Below are positions 12,695 to 24,560 of a stretch of DNA of 64,000 nt, in pieces; the first letter of the stretch is position 1; every line of letters starts with the position of its first letter. Origin of the DNA: Burhinus oedicnemus (Eukaryota; Chordata; Aves; Charadriiformes; Burhinidae); assembly GCA_008921705.1 (NCBI GenBank), contig VFFE01007650.1, forward strand, positions 928,748 through 992,747, read 5' to 3'. Under the pieces are notes generated by a model. It saw only the letters and a program-made list of their open reading frames with translations, ran no database searches and was not told where the DNA came from. Made by a program: the position numbers and the translations under genes.

Positions 12695-12888
12695 AGGGTT
12701 CTGATCAGAAGTACAAAGTCCAACTGGAGGCCAGTCACTTTGGTACTGAGGCCAGTATTGTTAACTATTTCATTAATGACCTGGACAAAGGGACAGAGTG
12801 CACCCCCAGCAAGTCTGCAGATAATACAAAACTGAGAGGAGTGACTGGTACACCAGATGGGGTGTGCTGTCATTTAAAGGGACCTTGA
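12691..12888 (+). pseudogene. CR1 reverse transcriptase palm, catalytic-box remnant
   Basis: This frame continues the palm domain. It contains FINDLDKGTECTPSKSADNT, where the universal non-LTR FADD box has become SADN, so one of the paired catalytic aspartates is lost. The usual GVPQGS block just upstream is also unrecognisable (FGTEASIVNYF). The copy therefore could not reverse transcribe even without its frameshifts. Confidence 0.8.
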
Positions 12889-13565
12889 CAGGCTGAAGGA
12901 ATGAATTGACAGGGATCTTGTGAAGTTGAACAATTCGAAATACAAAGTTCTGCCCATGGGTAGGAACAAACCCAGGAACCATGAAATGGTGGCCAGCTGG
13001 ACAGCAGCTTCACAGAAAAAGACCTGGAGATCCTACTGGACATCAGCTCAAACATGAGTCAGCAATATGCCCTGACCTACAGTGTCCTGGGCTGCATTAG
13101 GAAGACAGTCACTACCAGGTCAAGGAAGGTGATTCTTCTTGTCTGCATTGTGCTGGTGAGACCCATCTGGACTGCTGGGTCCAATTATGGGCTCTTCAAT
13201 GCAATGTGGAGTCTCTTTGCTGGCAAAGAGACACTAAGATCATTAAGGAACTGGAGCATCTCTCCTATGAAGAACATCTGAGAGAGCTGGCACTGTCCAG
13301 CCTGGAGAAGAGATAGTTAAGGGAGGCTCTTATCAATGTGTGAACAGAGGGTGTAGAGAAGATGGAGCTGCACTCTTTTCAGTGGTAACCAGTGACTAGA
13401 GAAGAGGTAGTGGGCATAAACTGAAACACAAAAGGTTCCTCCTGAACATCAGGAAAAGCTTATATTTTTAGCGGTGACTGAGCACTGGCACAGGATGCCC
13501 AGATAGGCTGTGGGGTCTCCATAATTGGAGATGTTAAAAATCTGACTGGACATGGTCCTGAGTAA

Positions 13566-15179
13566 GCTAGTCTAATTGCCTCTGCTCTTCACTTAGCTCT
13601 GAAGAGACTTATTTCTGATCTCAGGGATTATGTCAACTAATTTGTGACAAATGTGTTAAAATCTCGAAATCTATGAAGTGTCACTTCATAACAGGATGAT
13701 ATTGAGTTTTAACTGTACATATATAAGAACATTTCCTTTGGATGTCCCCGTGGAAATTTGTTATCCTGAAAATTCCTGTCTTTTAGTATATAGGTAAAAT
13801 TCTCCCTCTCTAACTCAGTTAGTCCACGGTACCCATATTCAGTAGAAAATACAGCTTATTTGTTATGACACATGAAATTTTCCTTCTCTCTCTGTTTAAA
13901 AAGCTGGTATCCTAATCTAGAACACAGTAACCATGTAGAGATTTCCCGTAACACTGGCATTAAATCAGTTTTCAACAAGTAGTAAGTCGAGTTTCTTTAA
14001 GATTCTTTTAAAAGATTCATAAAGACAGTTTTATTCTGTTGAGAAAAAGTTAAACAGAAAACCACCATAAAAATATAACAGAAAAGTATAACAGAAGATG
14101 AAAGCTAGAATCTAAAGAATGAACAACTCAGGCAAGAGTAGCATGCTATTTTGACAGGGGAGGGTTACTGACAACTCAACCAAGTTTCTTAGTGGTAGGA
14201 AGGATTTGTTATCATGAACACCTCTAAATCAAGACTGAGTGGCTTTCTAGGACAGGTTGCAGATATGATGAAGCAATCTGTAGGTGCATAAATTAACAAT
14301 TTTATGTGTTGGAGAGATTGTATTTTATGTACATTTGTCTTTGTGCTCAATCTCAAGAATGAAACAGTTTTTCTCCTGGTGAAGGGCATACAACAGTGTG
14401 CCAACAAGATGACCCCAATTGTAATGTGAACACAAGATTGTCCAGCAGTTAACTCTATACATGCATGGTACAGACCTAAGACCACTATCTGGCAATAATT
14501 TCATTACCAGAAAAGATATTTGTTGGTACGTGGCCCAGGAACTGTAACAGACACCGGTAAATCAAACCCTTTTCATTTTTACTTTGTGCCTTAGAGCACC
14601 CAGTAAGTAAAATGCTATAATGTATTTGGTTCTGGAAAAAAGACCATCTGGATTCACTATGCACTGGGCTCTCTGACAGTCTTCAGGGACAGATTTCCTA
14701 AAGGTGAAGAGGTATGACATTTTCCTGTTTTCCTTTGACAATTCATGTATTTGTGATAATCCAGAATGCCATGCAAGATCATTAATTTATTTCTTATGGA
14801 GACTTGTAGTGATTTCTGTACATCAGCAGCAGCAGATAGTTTTATGTCATCAGTAAGTCATTGTTCGGCTACTTTTTGTGTTCAGTTTGGTAAATACAAC
14901 TCATTGAATCATTAGTGATAACTCAGGATTTACAAACAGTGCTTCTTATGAGATCAGACAACGTTTTCTGTGCCATCACAGCATCATTATGTTAATCTCA
15001 TGGGTGAATGTAAATAGCTTTGTTTAAGTCACCTCATTGCTGCCCCATCATTTGCAAAGCAGATTTTCTGAAGGCTTTCAAATCTGATTTCTAGCAAAAG
15101 AATATCTGATTATTAATTTAAAAGTTTTTGTTTCCTTTCTTGAATTTGAAGTCATTCCTCCACAAACAAAGTCAATAAA
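13566..15179. other. Unassigned AT-rich DNA
   Basis: No repeat or gene is recognised. The only longer open frame (minus 14189-14485, 98 codons) has no family resemblance and no supporting signals. Confidence 0.55.
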
Positions 15180-16345
15180 GCGCTTTCCACTGATCTTTCT
15201 TATGTGATATTGGCAAATGATTTAACAAACCTGTTTGGAACTAGATTATCCAGAGTAGATATTTTTGTGCACACTTCTTTTTGCTTCTCCATGGTGTTAC
15301 AGCATGTCACTTCTCTTAGTCATCTTCAGTCTCCCTGGAATGACTCTTTAGACAACATAGTTACTGAAGCTATGGGTGACTGGAATATGGAAAAACATGT
15401 AAACTCTCAGGAATCTCTCTACTTTGGGTACTGATATTTGAAGTACTGCTATTTGTGTTAGTCTCTATTTTGTCGTTTACTCAGATGAATACATTCTTTG
15501 GTTAATTTGCGCTATGCTATTCATCAAGTATGTGAGTTCCAGTCTTGCTAGAAGAATATTTTCGTCTTTTATTTCCCTGCCATAGCTTGAGAACTGTTTA
15601 ATATGCTCTTCCTGCTGATCCAGAGCCATAGATCAAGTTGTGGCACCATTTCCATCTGCTAGCATGTCTGCCATTTTCCTGTGGAACACTTCTGGGTCAT
15701 CTGAGATACCACAAGAAATGTTGTTGTTGTCCAATAATATATCACATTTAGTCATTACTGATGTGAAAATACTTAAACATAAAATTGGAGACACAGTGTT
15801 TCAAAAAGAAGAAGGGTCAGATTCTGACACCAGCTGAACAGAAGATAATGAGCTGAGTCACATAATGAAGCATAACATTCTCCCCAGTGGGTGGAAAATG
15901 TTTCTAAGCTATATGAGTCCGTCATCGATAAACTCAAGTACTAGCTTCCCCCAGTCCCTTAGAAGCATTATGATATCTGATATGCGGGAGAGGCAGACTG
16001 CAACTTCTGCAACAGATATCCCTCGGCAAGGCATGAAAGATACGTGTTTAAGTAGAAGAGCAGTCAGCAAGTGCAGAGGACCCAGCAGATATATTTACTG
16101 AAGAAAATGTGAAAGCAATTGCTAAGATGCAAGGTACTAAGACCATATGTGGCACTGACACCAGGAAGACTTGCTGTGTAGTCAAGATCTTTAAGAATCA
16201 GGCCGCTCAGAATCTAAATCTGGACTTCTATTATTCAAAATCTTGTCCCTATGCTGCAACAGCTACAAGAATATTGTTTGTTTTCTTGAAGTTTCTACTG
16301 TGTTCAGTATCAAAACCAGATCCTCATCTACTGAAGCTGCTTTAA
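15180..16345. other. Weak coding-like region, strand unclear
   Basis: Four plus-strand open frames follow one another here (15204-15434, 15640-15837, 15865-16101 and about 16065-16345). The last reads SAEDPADIFTEENVKAIAKM and onward, with a charged, protein-like composition. The minus strand also has one frame, at about 15478-16080, with only a few stops and protein-like runs such as RDWGKLVLEFIDDGLI and MALDQQEEHIKQFSSYGREI. Both strands cannot be equally meaningful. It could be a decayed gene copy or old transposon, or chance. I recognise no family. Confidence 0.3.
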
Positions 16346-19300
16346 AATGAATGACCCTGTGGCCTCATTAAATTACAACAAGTGAGAATCTGGCTGGTAA
16401 CATTTAAGAAGAATAAAGCCAGACAGTAAGTAACTTCCCTTTCCTTGCCTTTTTTTTAAGGACATAAATAGAATTAGAACAGTTTACAGTTCTCCCTATT
16501 AATTAAGTAGCACTATTTGTCATTATGTGCCACGAAAATTATGGCTTGACTGGTGAGCTTGTCAGTGACTGGCATCTTCTTTGATGCACTAGCCAACTAT
16601 ACGTGTCCTCACCAGTACTGTTATCATGCAGGTGCACTGGTAGGATTTCTGGGGACGTTTCCTGTATTGATATGCTGAACCACTCTGCTGTGTTCCCAGT
16701 GAGAGGCGTTGCTTTGTTCTGGAAATTCTAGGAAAAGGCTGGAGATGTAGCATTTGCTTAATTTAATATATCCACATTAAAATAGGGACGTATTACCAGT
16801 CTTACCAAAACAGCAGCACTCAGCTTGGCCATTTAGCCTGATCTGGGGGATCATTTGAGTAAGACACTTGTTTGTGCAGCAAAAGCAAGGCTGAAGAATA
16901 GCACTAGAGCAAGGATACTTCTGCTGTGAAGGCATAACCGAGAGAATAGAAGCCTGTAAAATTATTGCAGATAGTTAGACTTTTTCTTTTTTCTATCCAA
17001 ACTCTTGACAAACTGCATTCTGGCCTAGAAAACACATCACGCCATTGTTTAAGCTGTCTTTAATCGCTTTGGGCTACAATAGCCACTTATATTCACAGGT
17101 AGTATAGCCAGGAGGTTCTTTTCCACCTTTACCTACCATTGGGCTTTCACTTTGACAGCAGTTTGTTAGCCAGGCTGAGGCTATCAAAATTGCATCACCG
17201 ATATTTGTGGTGGTGGTTTTCTTTCTCTAGTCTTCAAAGCTGAACTACAGATATATATCTGGCTAGATGTACACACACAGTACAAGCCAAAAAATAATTA
17301 AAAAAAATGCAGTTTCAACAGTCTGAAGTAATTATACAGTTATCTAGGGAATGAGAAGGTAAACTCCAGCCAGAAATAACTAATTGACCTTAATTTATTA
17401 ACCATGGCATAGAATAGTGCACGCACAACTGCTATAGTTGCTTTTCTCTGTCTCCTAGACGCAGAAATCCAGACAGCTACAAAATCAGTGAAATGCTCAG
17501 GAATCTGTCCTTTTGCATTGCTCCTGGCTGCCTAAGCCTGAAAGGACAATCTTGTACCTAGCCCATGAGGATCAGAGCAAGAAGGTAAGCAAAGGAAATG
17601 CTTGGCAATGATTTCAAAGTGACAGCATTTTGGGAAATAGTATGTCTGGATAAGCAGGATATTTTCAAGGAGGAATCCACAGATGTCAATTGTGCTGCTG
17701 ACCTGCTGGGTAGTTTTTAGGAGGTCCCTCCAGTTCTCTGTGATATAATTGCATAATCTGTGCATGGGGATTAAAATGTCTCTCCAGAGTGCTTTAAGAT
17801 TGGTGAGACCTGTAAAGATGATTTTCACAGTACTTACCCACAAAAAATACATTTCAGACAAAGAGCAATGCCTCAAGCCTCCAGTGATGCCATGCTAATC
17901 AAGAGTCTTTTCCAGCCACGACTTGTTTCATGTGTTCATAAAAAATTAAATCTACCAGACAGCTGAATGTATTGACCCTGTGAATACAGGTACTTTTTTT
18001 CCTTATGGTGTCATTACTTGCAATTCGTTTAGTAACATAAGGTTATAAAAATGTATACAACCTCCTAGCAATTTGTCTCAACAAAACCTGTCAGCTAGGG
18101 CTAAGATTAGTGTTTATAGCAGCCTCTTCATTTCAAATTATGACCAGAACATGCTATTGATATACCATCAAAAGACAGATTCACCCAACTTAGCAGATGA
18201 GTACGTTTTAATAGCATACGACACAAAACAAGAGATGTTAAAACTTACTAGGCAGATACTTGGTGGGTATCAGTTTGTAAGCAACCTTTCACACTCAAGA
18301 AATACCTTGATGCTGTTTAAAAGTGTTCCTTTAACAGAAAGAAACTTTATTTAAGATCCACAGAAAAAATATTTGTTAATACCACAACGATGGCCCAAAA
18401 CCAGTAAGGTACTTAAATGTGGTACTGAGGGCCAGCTACAGATTTATGCTAAGCACTGAGAGAAACTCTCATCCATTAACATCAGCCAGCGCACTCACAG
18501 AGTAGATCACTGGACAGGAGAGAAGCTGCAGAGTTTTCCTGTTTATGCACAACTGCATCCAGCCTCTCTAGACAACCACTTTGATTTATGAAGGGTAGCT
18601 CTTCCCTATTCATTTATTGCTAGATTGTGGTATTCTAGCCAGTTTGCTTTTTCAGTTCTGCTGGTGTACTAGTGCAGAAGTGACACAATGCACTTAAAAT
18701 ACCAGCAGTAATAGGGTAACTGAACAGGTTTTTCTTTAGACTAATAAAACCAAGAAACATTTAGGACGTCCCTGGATAAATGAATACAGTGTATTATTAT
18801 TATAAAGTTATAGGAGAAGACTAAACTCAGTGACCTAGCAATCCCCATCCTGTTCAAGGCTACTGTGAGACAAGAATCAAGGCCAAAAATTTTACCAAAT
18901 AGGTAAAATAAGTGTATTTCTTAAAATAGTTCTCAAGATTCTCAAAATATGTCTCAAAAACAGCATTTCACCTACCCTTGTTCCATCATTAATTCCAGCA
19001 AAATGAATATTTATGACATTTAAGACTTGCCAATTACAGTTCATGCATGAAACTCTGGCCTATTTGTCTGTGATTTCAGTAGGGGTAGGGTTTCACCCCA
19101 TATTCTTGACATGCTATAACTCGATCCAAGGTATACCACTGCGTTGTCATTAAAAAAAAAAAAAGAGAGAGAAAAAGGGAGTTTTCTGCATTAAAACTGT
19201 GTTCCTATTTTCTAAATTTTCCCATGTTAAGTAGAATATTTCTGTTGGTATTTGCTGACATACACGTAAAACTGATTAATAGAAAGAGTGGTTATTTTAA

Positions 19301-19835
19301 AAATCTAGCTCTAATCGGAAGATATCACTTCATATTACTTGGCTGACATTTCAGCAGCAAATAGCAAGGTTTCTGTAATGGAGAAAGAGTGTCAAATGTG
19401 TGCTTTGTCAACAAAAATTATTTTACTAATCATATCATGGTCAGATAATAATACTACATTTGGGATAATGTTCCCAAGTGTCCAGTTTCTCAGTATCTCA
19501 CATAGGACCTCCAGACCTTCAGAATGCCATACAAAACTTGAGAGGAGTTAAAACTAGAGGAATAAAACTCAAATTGAAGGCATTTTCCAGGAATACAAGG
19601 CCCTATGTAGGACACTCTGCATGGAGAAATTAAGCTGTTAACAGGAAGAGGTGATAGATCTAAATGCCCTAATGTAGCAACATGCAGAGACACCATCTTG
19701 GGTATCGGAAGTAATAAAACTGTGTTACGTGGCACTGAACAAAAACTAATCTGGCTGAGCAGGCTGAGTACAGCACCCCACCAACATAGCCTGGCTTCTT
19801 TGTCCTAGAGCTGCCAAATCACTACTAGTTTACAG
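16346..19835. other. Unassigned AT-rich DNA
   Basis: No CR1, LTR or gene is recognised. It includes an A-rich run followed by GA repeats at about 19151-19176 and several chance frames (minus 17532-17876, plus 18073-18354) with no recognisable domains. Confidence 0.55.
19151..19176. repeat. A-rich / GA simple repeat
   Basis: A run of about 13 A residues is followed directly by alternating GA and another A run. No source element is recognised next to it. Confidence 0.7.
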
Positions 19836-20082
19836 ACCACAGAATCACAGGTCAAGACTGGATGACACCTATGGAGACCATCTAGTTCAATCTGGGGTCA
19901 GCTACAGCATCTTGCTCAGGGTTGTATCCAACCAGGTTTTGAATATCTCCAAGGATGGAGACTCCATAGCCTCTCTGGGCAACCGGTTCCAGTGCTCAGT
20001 CACCCTCACATTAAAAAAACCCACATTTTTCTACACCTAAATGGAATTTCATGTGTTTCAAATAGTTCCCAAAGCGTCTTGT
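19836..20082 (-). mobile_element. Older CR1 LINE, 3' half of a split copy
   Basis: Read on the minus strand, this is the 3' UTR and the end of ORF2 of a CR1 element. The terminal motif lies at 19836-19850 (ACCACAGAATCACAG on the plus strand). The block equivalent to LEIFKTWLDATLS-type CR1 C-termini follows at about 19930-19990. The homology runs to about 20080, where it is cut by a second CR1. The matching 5' half resumes at about 20586, so both pieces are one older copy opened by a later insertion. Confidence 0.82.
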
Positions 20083-20585
20083 CACAGAATCACAGAATCA
20101 CAGGGGTTGGAAGGCACCTCTGGAGATCATCTAATCCAACCCCCCTGCCAGAGCAAGGTCATCTACAGAGGGTTGCACAGGATGGCGTCCAGGCAGGTTT
20201 TGAATGCCTCCAGAGTCGGAGACTCCACCACCTCTCTGGGCAGCCTGGTCCAGTGCTCTGCCACCCTCAAAGGAAAGAAGTTCCTCCTCATGTTCAGATG
20301 GAACTTCCTATGGTCAAGTTTGTGCCCATTACCTCTTGTCCTGTCACTGGGCACCACTGCAAAAAGATTGGTCCCATCCTCCCGGCACCCTCCCTTTAAG
20401 TATTTATAAGCATTGATGAGATCCCCTCTGAGTCTTCTCTTCTGCAGACTAAAAAGACCCAAGTCCCTCAGCCTTTCCTCATAAGAAAGATGTTCCAGCC
20501 CATTAATCATCTTTGTAGCCCTCTGCTGTACCCTCTCCAGCAGTTCCCTGTCCTTCTTGAACTGGGGAGCCCAGAACTGGACACA
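20083..20585 (-). mobile_element. Younger CR1 LINE nested in an older CR1
   Basis: This is a complete 3' end of a 5'-truncated CR1 on the minus strand. Its 3' terminus is the doubled octamer-like CACAGAATCACAGAATCACA at 20083-20102. The coding part runs up to [20 protein letters not shown] and stops at about 20585. It is the same subfamily as 7236-7852 and much better preserved than its host copy. The element is flanked on both sides by same-orientation CR1 sequence that is continuous with itself, which shows nesting. Confidence 0.9.
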
Positions 20586-20699
20586 TCCAGTTCTGTCACT
20601 GGAAATCCCAGAGAAGATGCTGGGCCCATCTTCTTTACTGTCCCCCACTATCATTTTCATAAGACCCACCCTGAGCCTTCTCTTCTCTAGGCTGAACAA
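20163..20699 (-). pseudogene. Chimeric CR1 ORF2 frame across the nesting junction
   Basis: A 178-codon frame begins in the older CR1 ([14 protein letters not shown] block near residues 2-11, then a block ending SSDRTG near residues 33-38). It passes directly into the younger CR1 at [12 protein letters not shown]. The order is non-linear: C-terminal ORF2 blocks come first and more N-terminal blocks then restart. The fusion is an accident of insertion, not a designed protein. Confidence 0.8.
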
Positions 20700-20755
20700 C
20701 CACAGCTCTCTCTACCTCTCCATCTCTCAGAGATGACATATCTCTGCATGACACT
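20586..20755 (-). mobile_element. Older CR1 LINE, 5' half of a split copy
   Basis: On the minus strand this gives the [10 protein letters not shown] block and the decayed DRTRGNG region of CR1 ORF2. It resumes at TCCAGTTCTGTCACTGG, the position where the 3' half at 19836-20082 stops. The left limit in element terms is near the segment that precedes the LFSLEKRR block, with homology fading after about 20755. Confidence 0.78.
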
Positions 20756-23700
20756 GCACTGTACTCCATAACATAGCTGTTCCCTGAAGGAGATTTTTTA
20801 AATTGCATCTTACAAGAATCTTAATTTTACAGCCACAGACATTCTGATTACTAGGATCCATGTACAAGAATATTATAAATCCATTTTCTTAAAATATCAG
20901 GAGAACATTATGTGAAGAGGAAGTACAAGGTCAAGGCTCCTGTATCCATGAGACCAATATTAGGGGCCACGCTGGAAGTTAGTGATTTCCTGAGAAATGT
21001 ATGCCTGAAGCTGAGGATAAGGTTTCATCCTGTGCACATCTGTAGACTCCTTAGTCCCATATGTAAGCAAGACTTTTTTTTTTTCTTAACTGATGTCCTG
21101 AAAACTCCTTTTCTCTCCACCTTCTTCTTTCATTCTCTGGATTATGGGCTCTTTCTTCAAGCCACATCTGGCTGTGTCTTCTGGATAGAGTTCAGAGACT
21201 GGGAAAAGAACCAGCTAGGCTGGTTGGTTAAATCTTTATTGTTCTCTCTCTTGGTTTCAAGTCTATGTTTCAGAGGCCTTGAAATGCATTATAAACATAT
21301 GTACTGTATGAGAATGAATGAGGCTGGACGGGCTGTTATCCAACAATGACTGTGCCTAAATGCAATTCTGACCCTAACCACTTCACTGCAATGCTGTAAC
21401 AGAACGGCATCCTGTTGGCACTGCGCCATGACTGAAAAAAAAATGAGTCTGGTTTCAACCCTTTGGGGATTTACAGTTCCTACCAACCTTTAGTCGCTAG
21501 ATGTCAGGGCTTTTTCTGGCAGTACCCATCCAAACCAAAATATCGTGCTTCTGCAGTTCAGTGTACTGCACACATTTCTTATCTGCTCTGGGCCCCGAAT
21601 GAATGGACAGAGTATGCTGGCGAGTGTTATCAGTGCAAAGTGAAAGTAATAATTTTGTTTATTTGAGTATGCGAAAAAGATAAGAGTTTTCACACAAAAA
21701 TTTCACTTTCAAGCACAGTGCTTAATGAACTGACTAAAGAAAATGATTGAAAATATTGAGCTCTTTGCAGCAGCATGCCTCAGTAACCGTAGTGGCTCCA
21801 GTACTTATCTGAAGTGTACACCATGCACCCCGAGGCAAGCATCCTTGACCCCAGAGTTTCCCTATGTTACAAGGTCTTCACTCTGTAGCACTGAATTCCC
21901 ACAAAATTTAGGAAGTTGATGGCTGGGTACTTGCTGCCTCGTAGGGAGTGTACTCTGACATGACAAAGCCAGTAAAGCTACTGAAAAACAGCGCGAGGAC
22001 CATTCTCTGGCCATAAGACCCATAGCCCCACCTGTCTCCTGTCCCCAAATCAAAGCTCTCTTCCCCTCCCAAATCAGGGAGTCCCCATGTAAAACTCACA
22101 CTGTGAATGGAGCCTGGCAGGGGCTACACCTCCATCAGTGTCTGGGAGAGAGATGGTGGTATGGACGGGGCAGCGTGTAGGCTGTTATACAGTAAGGCCA
22201 GCCAGGTGCCAGTATGTGAGCCTGTGCTTTGAATTTACCCAATTAACTACTAACAGAGGCTGTGATATGCCTGGTGTAACAGCCTAACCGCAACAGCCTG
22301 GTGGCTGATGTGAGAGATGTGTCATGCTGCCCTTCAGAGACAGGTGTGCCCACCGGGGGGCTAACACACAGCCGGTTCAGGGAATGCAGAAGGGACTGGA
22401 ATTGCCTTTTAAGCTGTGAATCGTAGAACCGGGCATCCTCCTGGTCTCTGCACTGATAGCCTGGGTTTCTGCCTCCATCCTGGCTCGAGCGTGCACACAG
22501 CCTGTTCCCTGGCACTTCAGGCACTGTGCTATCCCTCAGTAATCATGTTTTCTTCTATGTCTGCTGTCACTGATCAAGGCTGAGCTGTTCTTCGAAAAAT
22601 ATGCAATCCAGCTCTTAAGGTCAGAGAGTTCTCTGTCTGAATGTCAGTAGCCTCTAATCCTACTTTGGAAAGTCAATCCTTTTTTTCCTTGATTGTTGCT
22701 ATCATTTTATTACCATTTGCACTTGGATTTATGTTTAAATCACAGTCACAACCTATGTATATGTATTTACCATTAATATATTTTAATTGCTCAAATCATT
22801 ATTAAACTTTAGAGCAGTAGTATAGTTTGGTTTTCATAACGATCCAGCTTTACAATCCCTTTTGGAAAACACGTCACTAAGATCCAGAGATTCGAGCATG
22901 ATTTGTACATTTGTTGAGAAGAGATTGGAGCATAACTCCAAATGAATTTCACACAGGCTGCTAAACAAGTGACACATCTCCCACATTGATCAGGACCAAA
23001 ACAAAGACATTTGTTGAGGTGTAGAAGCTTCCAGAGACTGGTGCCGTTCCCATGAGTCACTCATATGGTATAAACATTTGTAGGCTTAATATTCTTGTAC
23101 ATTTTTATACATACACACACATATACACATATACCTATCTACATGGACACAACCTGTACACATCCTCATCATTAGTTTTAATTGCTCTTGGATTGAGTCA
23201 TTTGAAAACTTACTCTTTTCCTGACATAATAAGGCATAAATGCAAATAGTCAAAGAAGAGGTGAATAATACTATAGAAAGAAATACTGTGGATTTTAAAT
23301 ACACAAACCAGAAGCTTTATAATAGGCAGATATGTTTTTAAAAGTCTCTGAAATTCAGGATTGGAAAGGCAGCCATCAGGCCTTATGGGACTGTCATCAC
23401 TATGCATAGGCTTCCCTTCCCTCTCTAGCACATGTGGTCCTAATTGCTGTGTTGGCGAGACCGTGAAGCTGGATTCTTCATGAACTGGCTGTAACATTGG
23501 CAGACATTTACTCATCCACTGCGAACAGTTTTTAATGGAAAATCTGTATCCATTCATGCTAGAAAAATGCTTATGTTAAAACAGAGGAAAATTAAGGAGA
23601 GAAAACCAGATATCAGTAGCTTTTCCAGCTGCCAATAGCAGACATTCTACTACTTCATTAGCATTTATTGTATGAAATTTGAGCACAAAACAATGAATGT

Positions 23701-24359
23701 GATCAAACATTAAAGAAATATTTTGCAGGATTGCACATAATTTTGACCATATTTCTGATTCTGCATATGCTACAACATGAGGATTATGCAGCACATGATT
23801 ATAAATTCAAAAGTTGTTTATACCTGACTGAAACCTAGTAGCAAGATACACTGGAAGTAACTTTTTCCTTGCAGAATGGCAACTGCAGCATGGGATGACT
23901 AAGGTACATATCCTTAGGGACACATAAGCACTTCACTCATGACTGGTCTGCGTAATGTATGGCTATTTGAGCAGTGGAGTATTCATTCTCAGTTAGAAGC
24001 CCCACCAGCCCTTGCAACTGGGAGTTTTCCTGCACTTCACAGCTCCAAACACTCTCCTGGTTAATACTGTAATGTAATACTGATCACATTGCCTCTGCTT
24101 AACAGTATTTCTGCAACCATGAAAAGATGGGAATTATGAAAAGAAGTCAGTAATCTTCCAGGTCTGTTACTCATTGTGATGTGAGAGATCACATTCAAAT
24201 CTCTGATACATTAACTTGGAGCAGAAACTTACGTCTTGTATTAGTAGCAGAAGTTGAGTCTATGGCCAACCATAACAGTAAGTAAGACTGGTACAGAGTA
24301 AGTAAGAGTAATTAAGGCTGGTGCAGAAAACTGTGTGTGGGTAAGGGGAAACACAAGTA
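20756..24359. other. Unassigned DNA with a GC-richer middle
   Basis: No gene or known repeat is recognised. A GC-richer block at about 22080-22530 is open in more than one frame but its translations are not recognisable. An ACAC/ATAC-rich tract lies at about 23108-23143. The remainder is AT-rich with frequent stops. Confidence 0.5.
23108..23143. repeat. Impure CA/TA microsatellite
   Basis: Alternating ATAC, ACAC and ATAT dinucleotides form an imperfect tract. Its translation produces the tyrosine- and threonine-rich chance frame seen at 23052-23249. Confidence 0.75.
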
Positions 24360-24398
24360 GTATGTGTTAAAAAGGGCAGATTGGGCTGAAATGAATTT

Positions 24399-24519
24399 AT
24401 GGCTGGAGCTCCTCAAGGATCAGTCTCCAGGCCAATGTTATTTCACATTTTCAATATTGAACTTGGCACAAGTAGTAAAAATGGTCTAACAAAATTTGTT
24501 GATGACACAAGCATCATCA
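24399..24519 (+). pseudogene. CR1 reverse transcriptase catalytic-box fragment
   Basis: About 40 codons cover the PQGS block and the FVDD box of the reverse-transcriptase palm. The two catalytic aspartates remain, unlike in the longer copy at 10790-13565 where the box reads SADN. The frame then runs into the microsatellite and stops at 24593. No active domain can form from this isolated fragment. Confidence 0.72.
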
Positions 24520-24525
24520 CATACA

Positions 24526-24560
24526 GACACACACACACACATATATATATATACACACAT
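24526..24560. repeat. CA/TA compound microsatellite
   Basis: An (AC)n tract passes into (AT)n and back into ACACAC. It sits just after the catalytic box of an ancient CR1 copy and appears to have grown there after the copy inserted. Confidence 0.9.

Larger units (their letters stand above)
10790..13565 (+). mobile_element. Long CR1 LINE with ORF1 and ORF2 remnants
   Basis: This is the most complete CR1 copy in the window, about 2.8 kb. In order it holds an ORF1 remnant (about 10855-11345), the last part of the ORF2 endonuclease (about 11600-11670, with an SEHEMVEF block), the linker region (11670-12240), a deleted stretch near 12240-12430, the reverse-transcriptase palm (12437-12860) and the ORF2 C-terminal region (13050-13560). 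The first two thirds of the endonuclease are absent. The 3' UTR and terminal octamer are not recognisable, so the 3' end is truncated or decayed. Stops and frameshifts occur throughout, so it is inactive. Confidence 0.9.

Noticed and set aside
19992..20416. Plus-strand open frames of up to 135 codons
   Set aside because: They are antisense readings of the nested minus-strand CR1 copies.
23052..23249. Threonine- and tyrosine-rich open frame
   Set aside because: It is a translation of the CA/TA-rich tract at 23108-23143.
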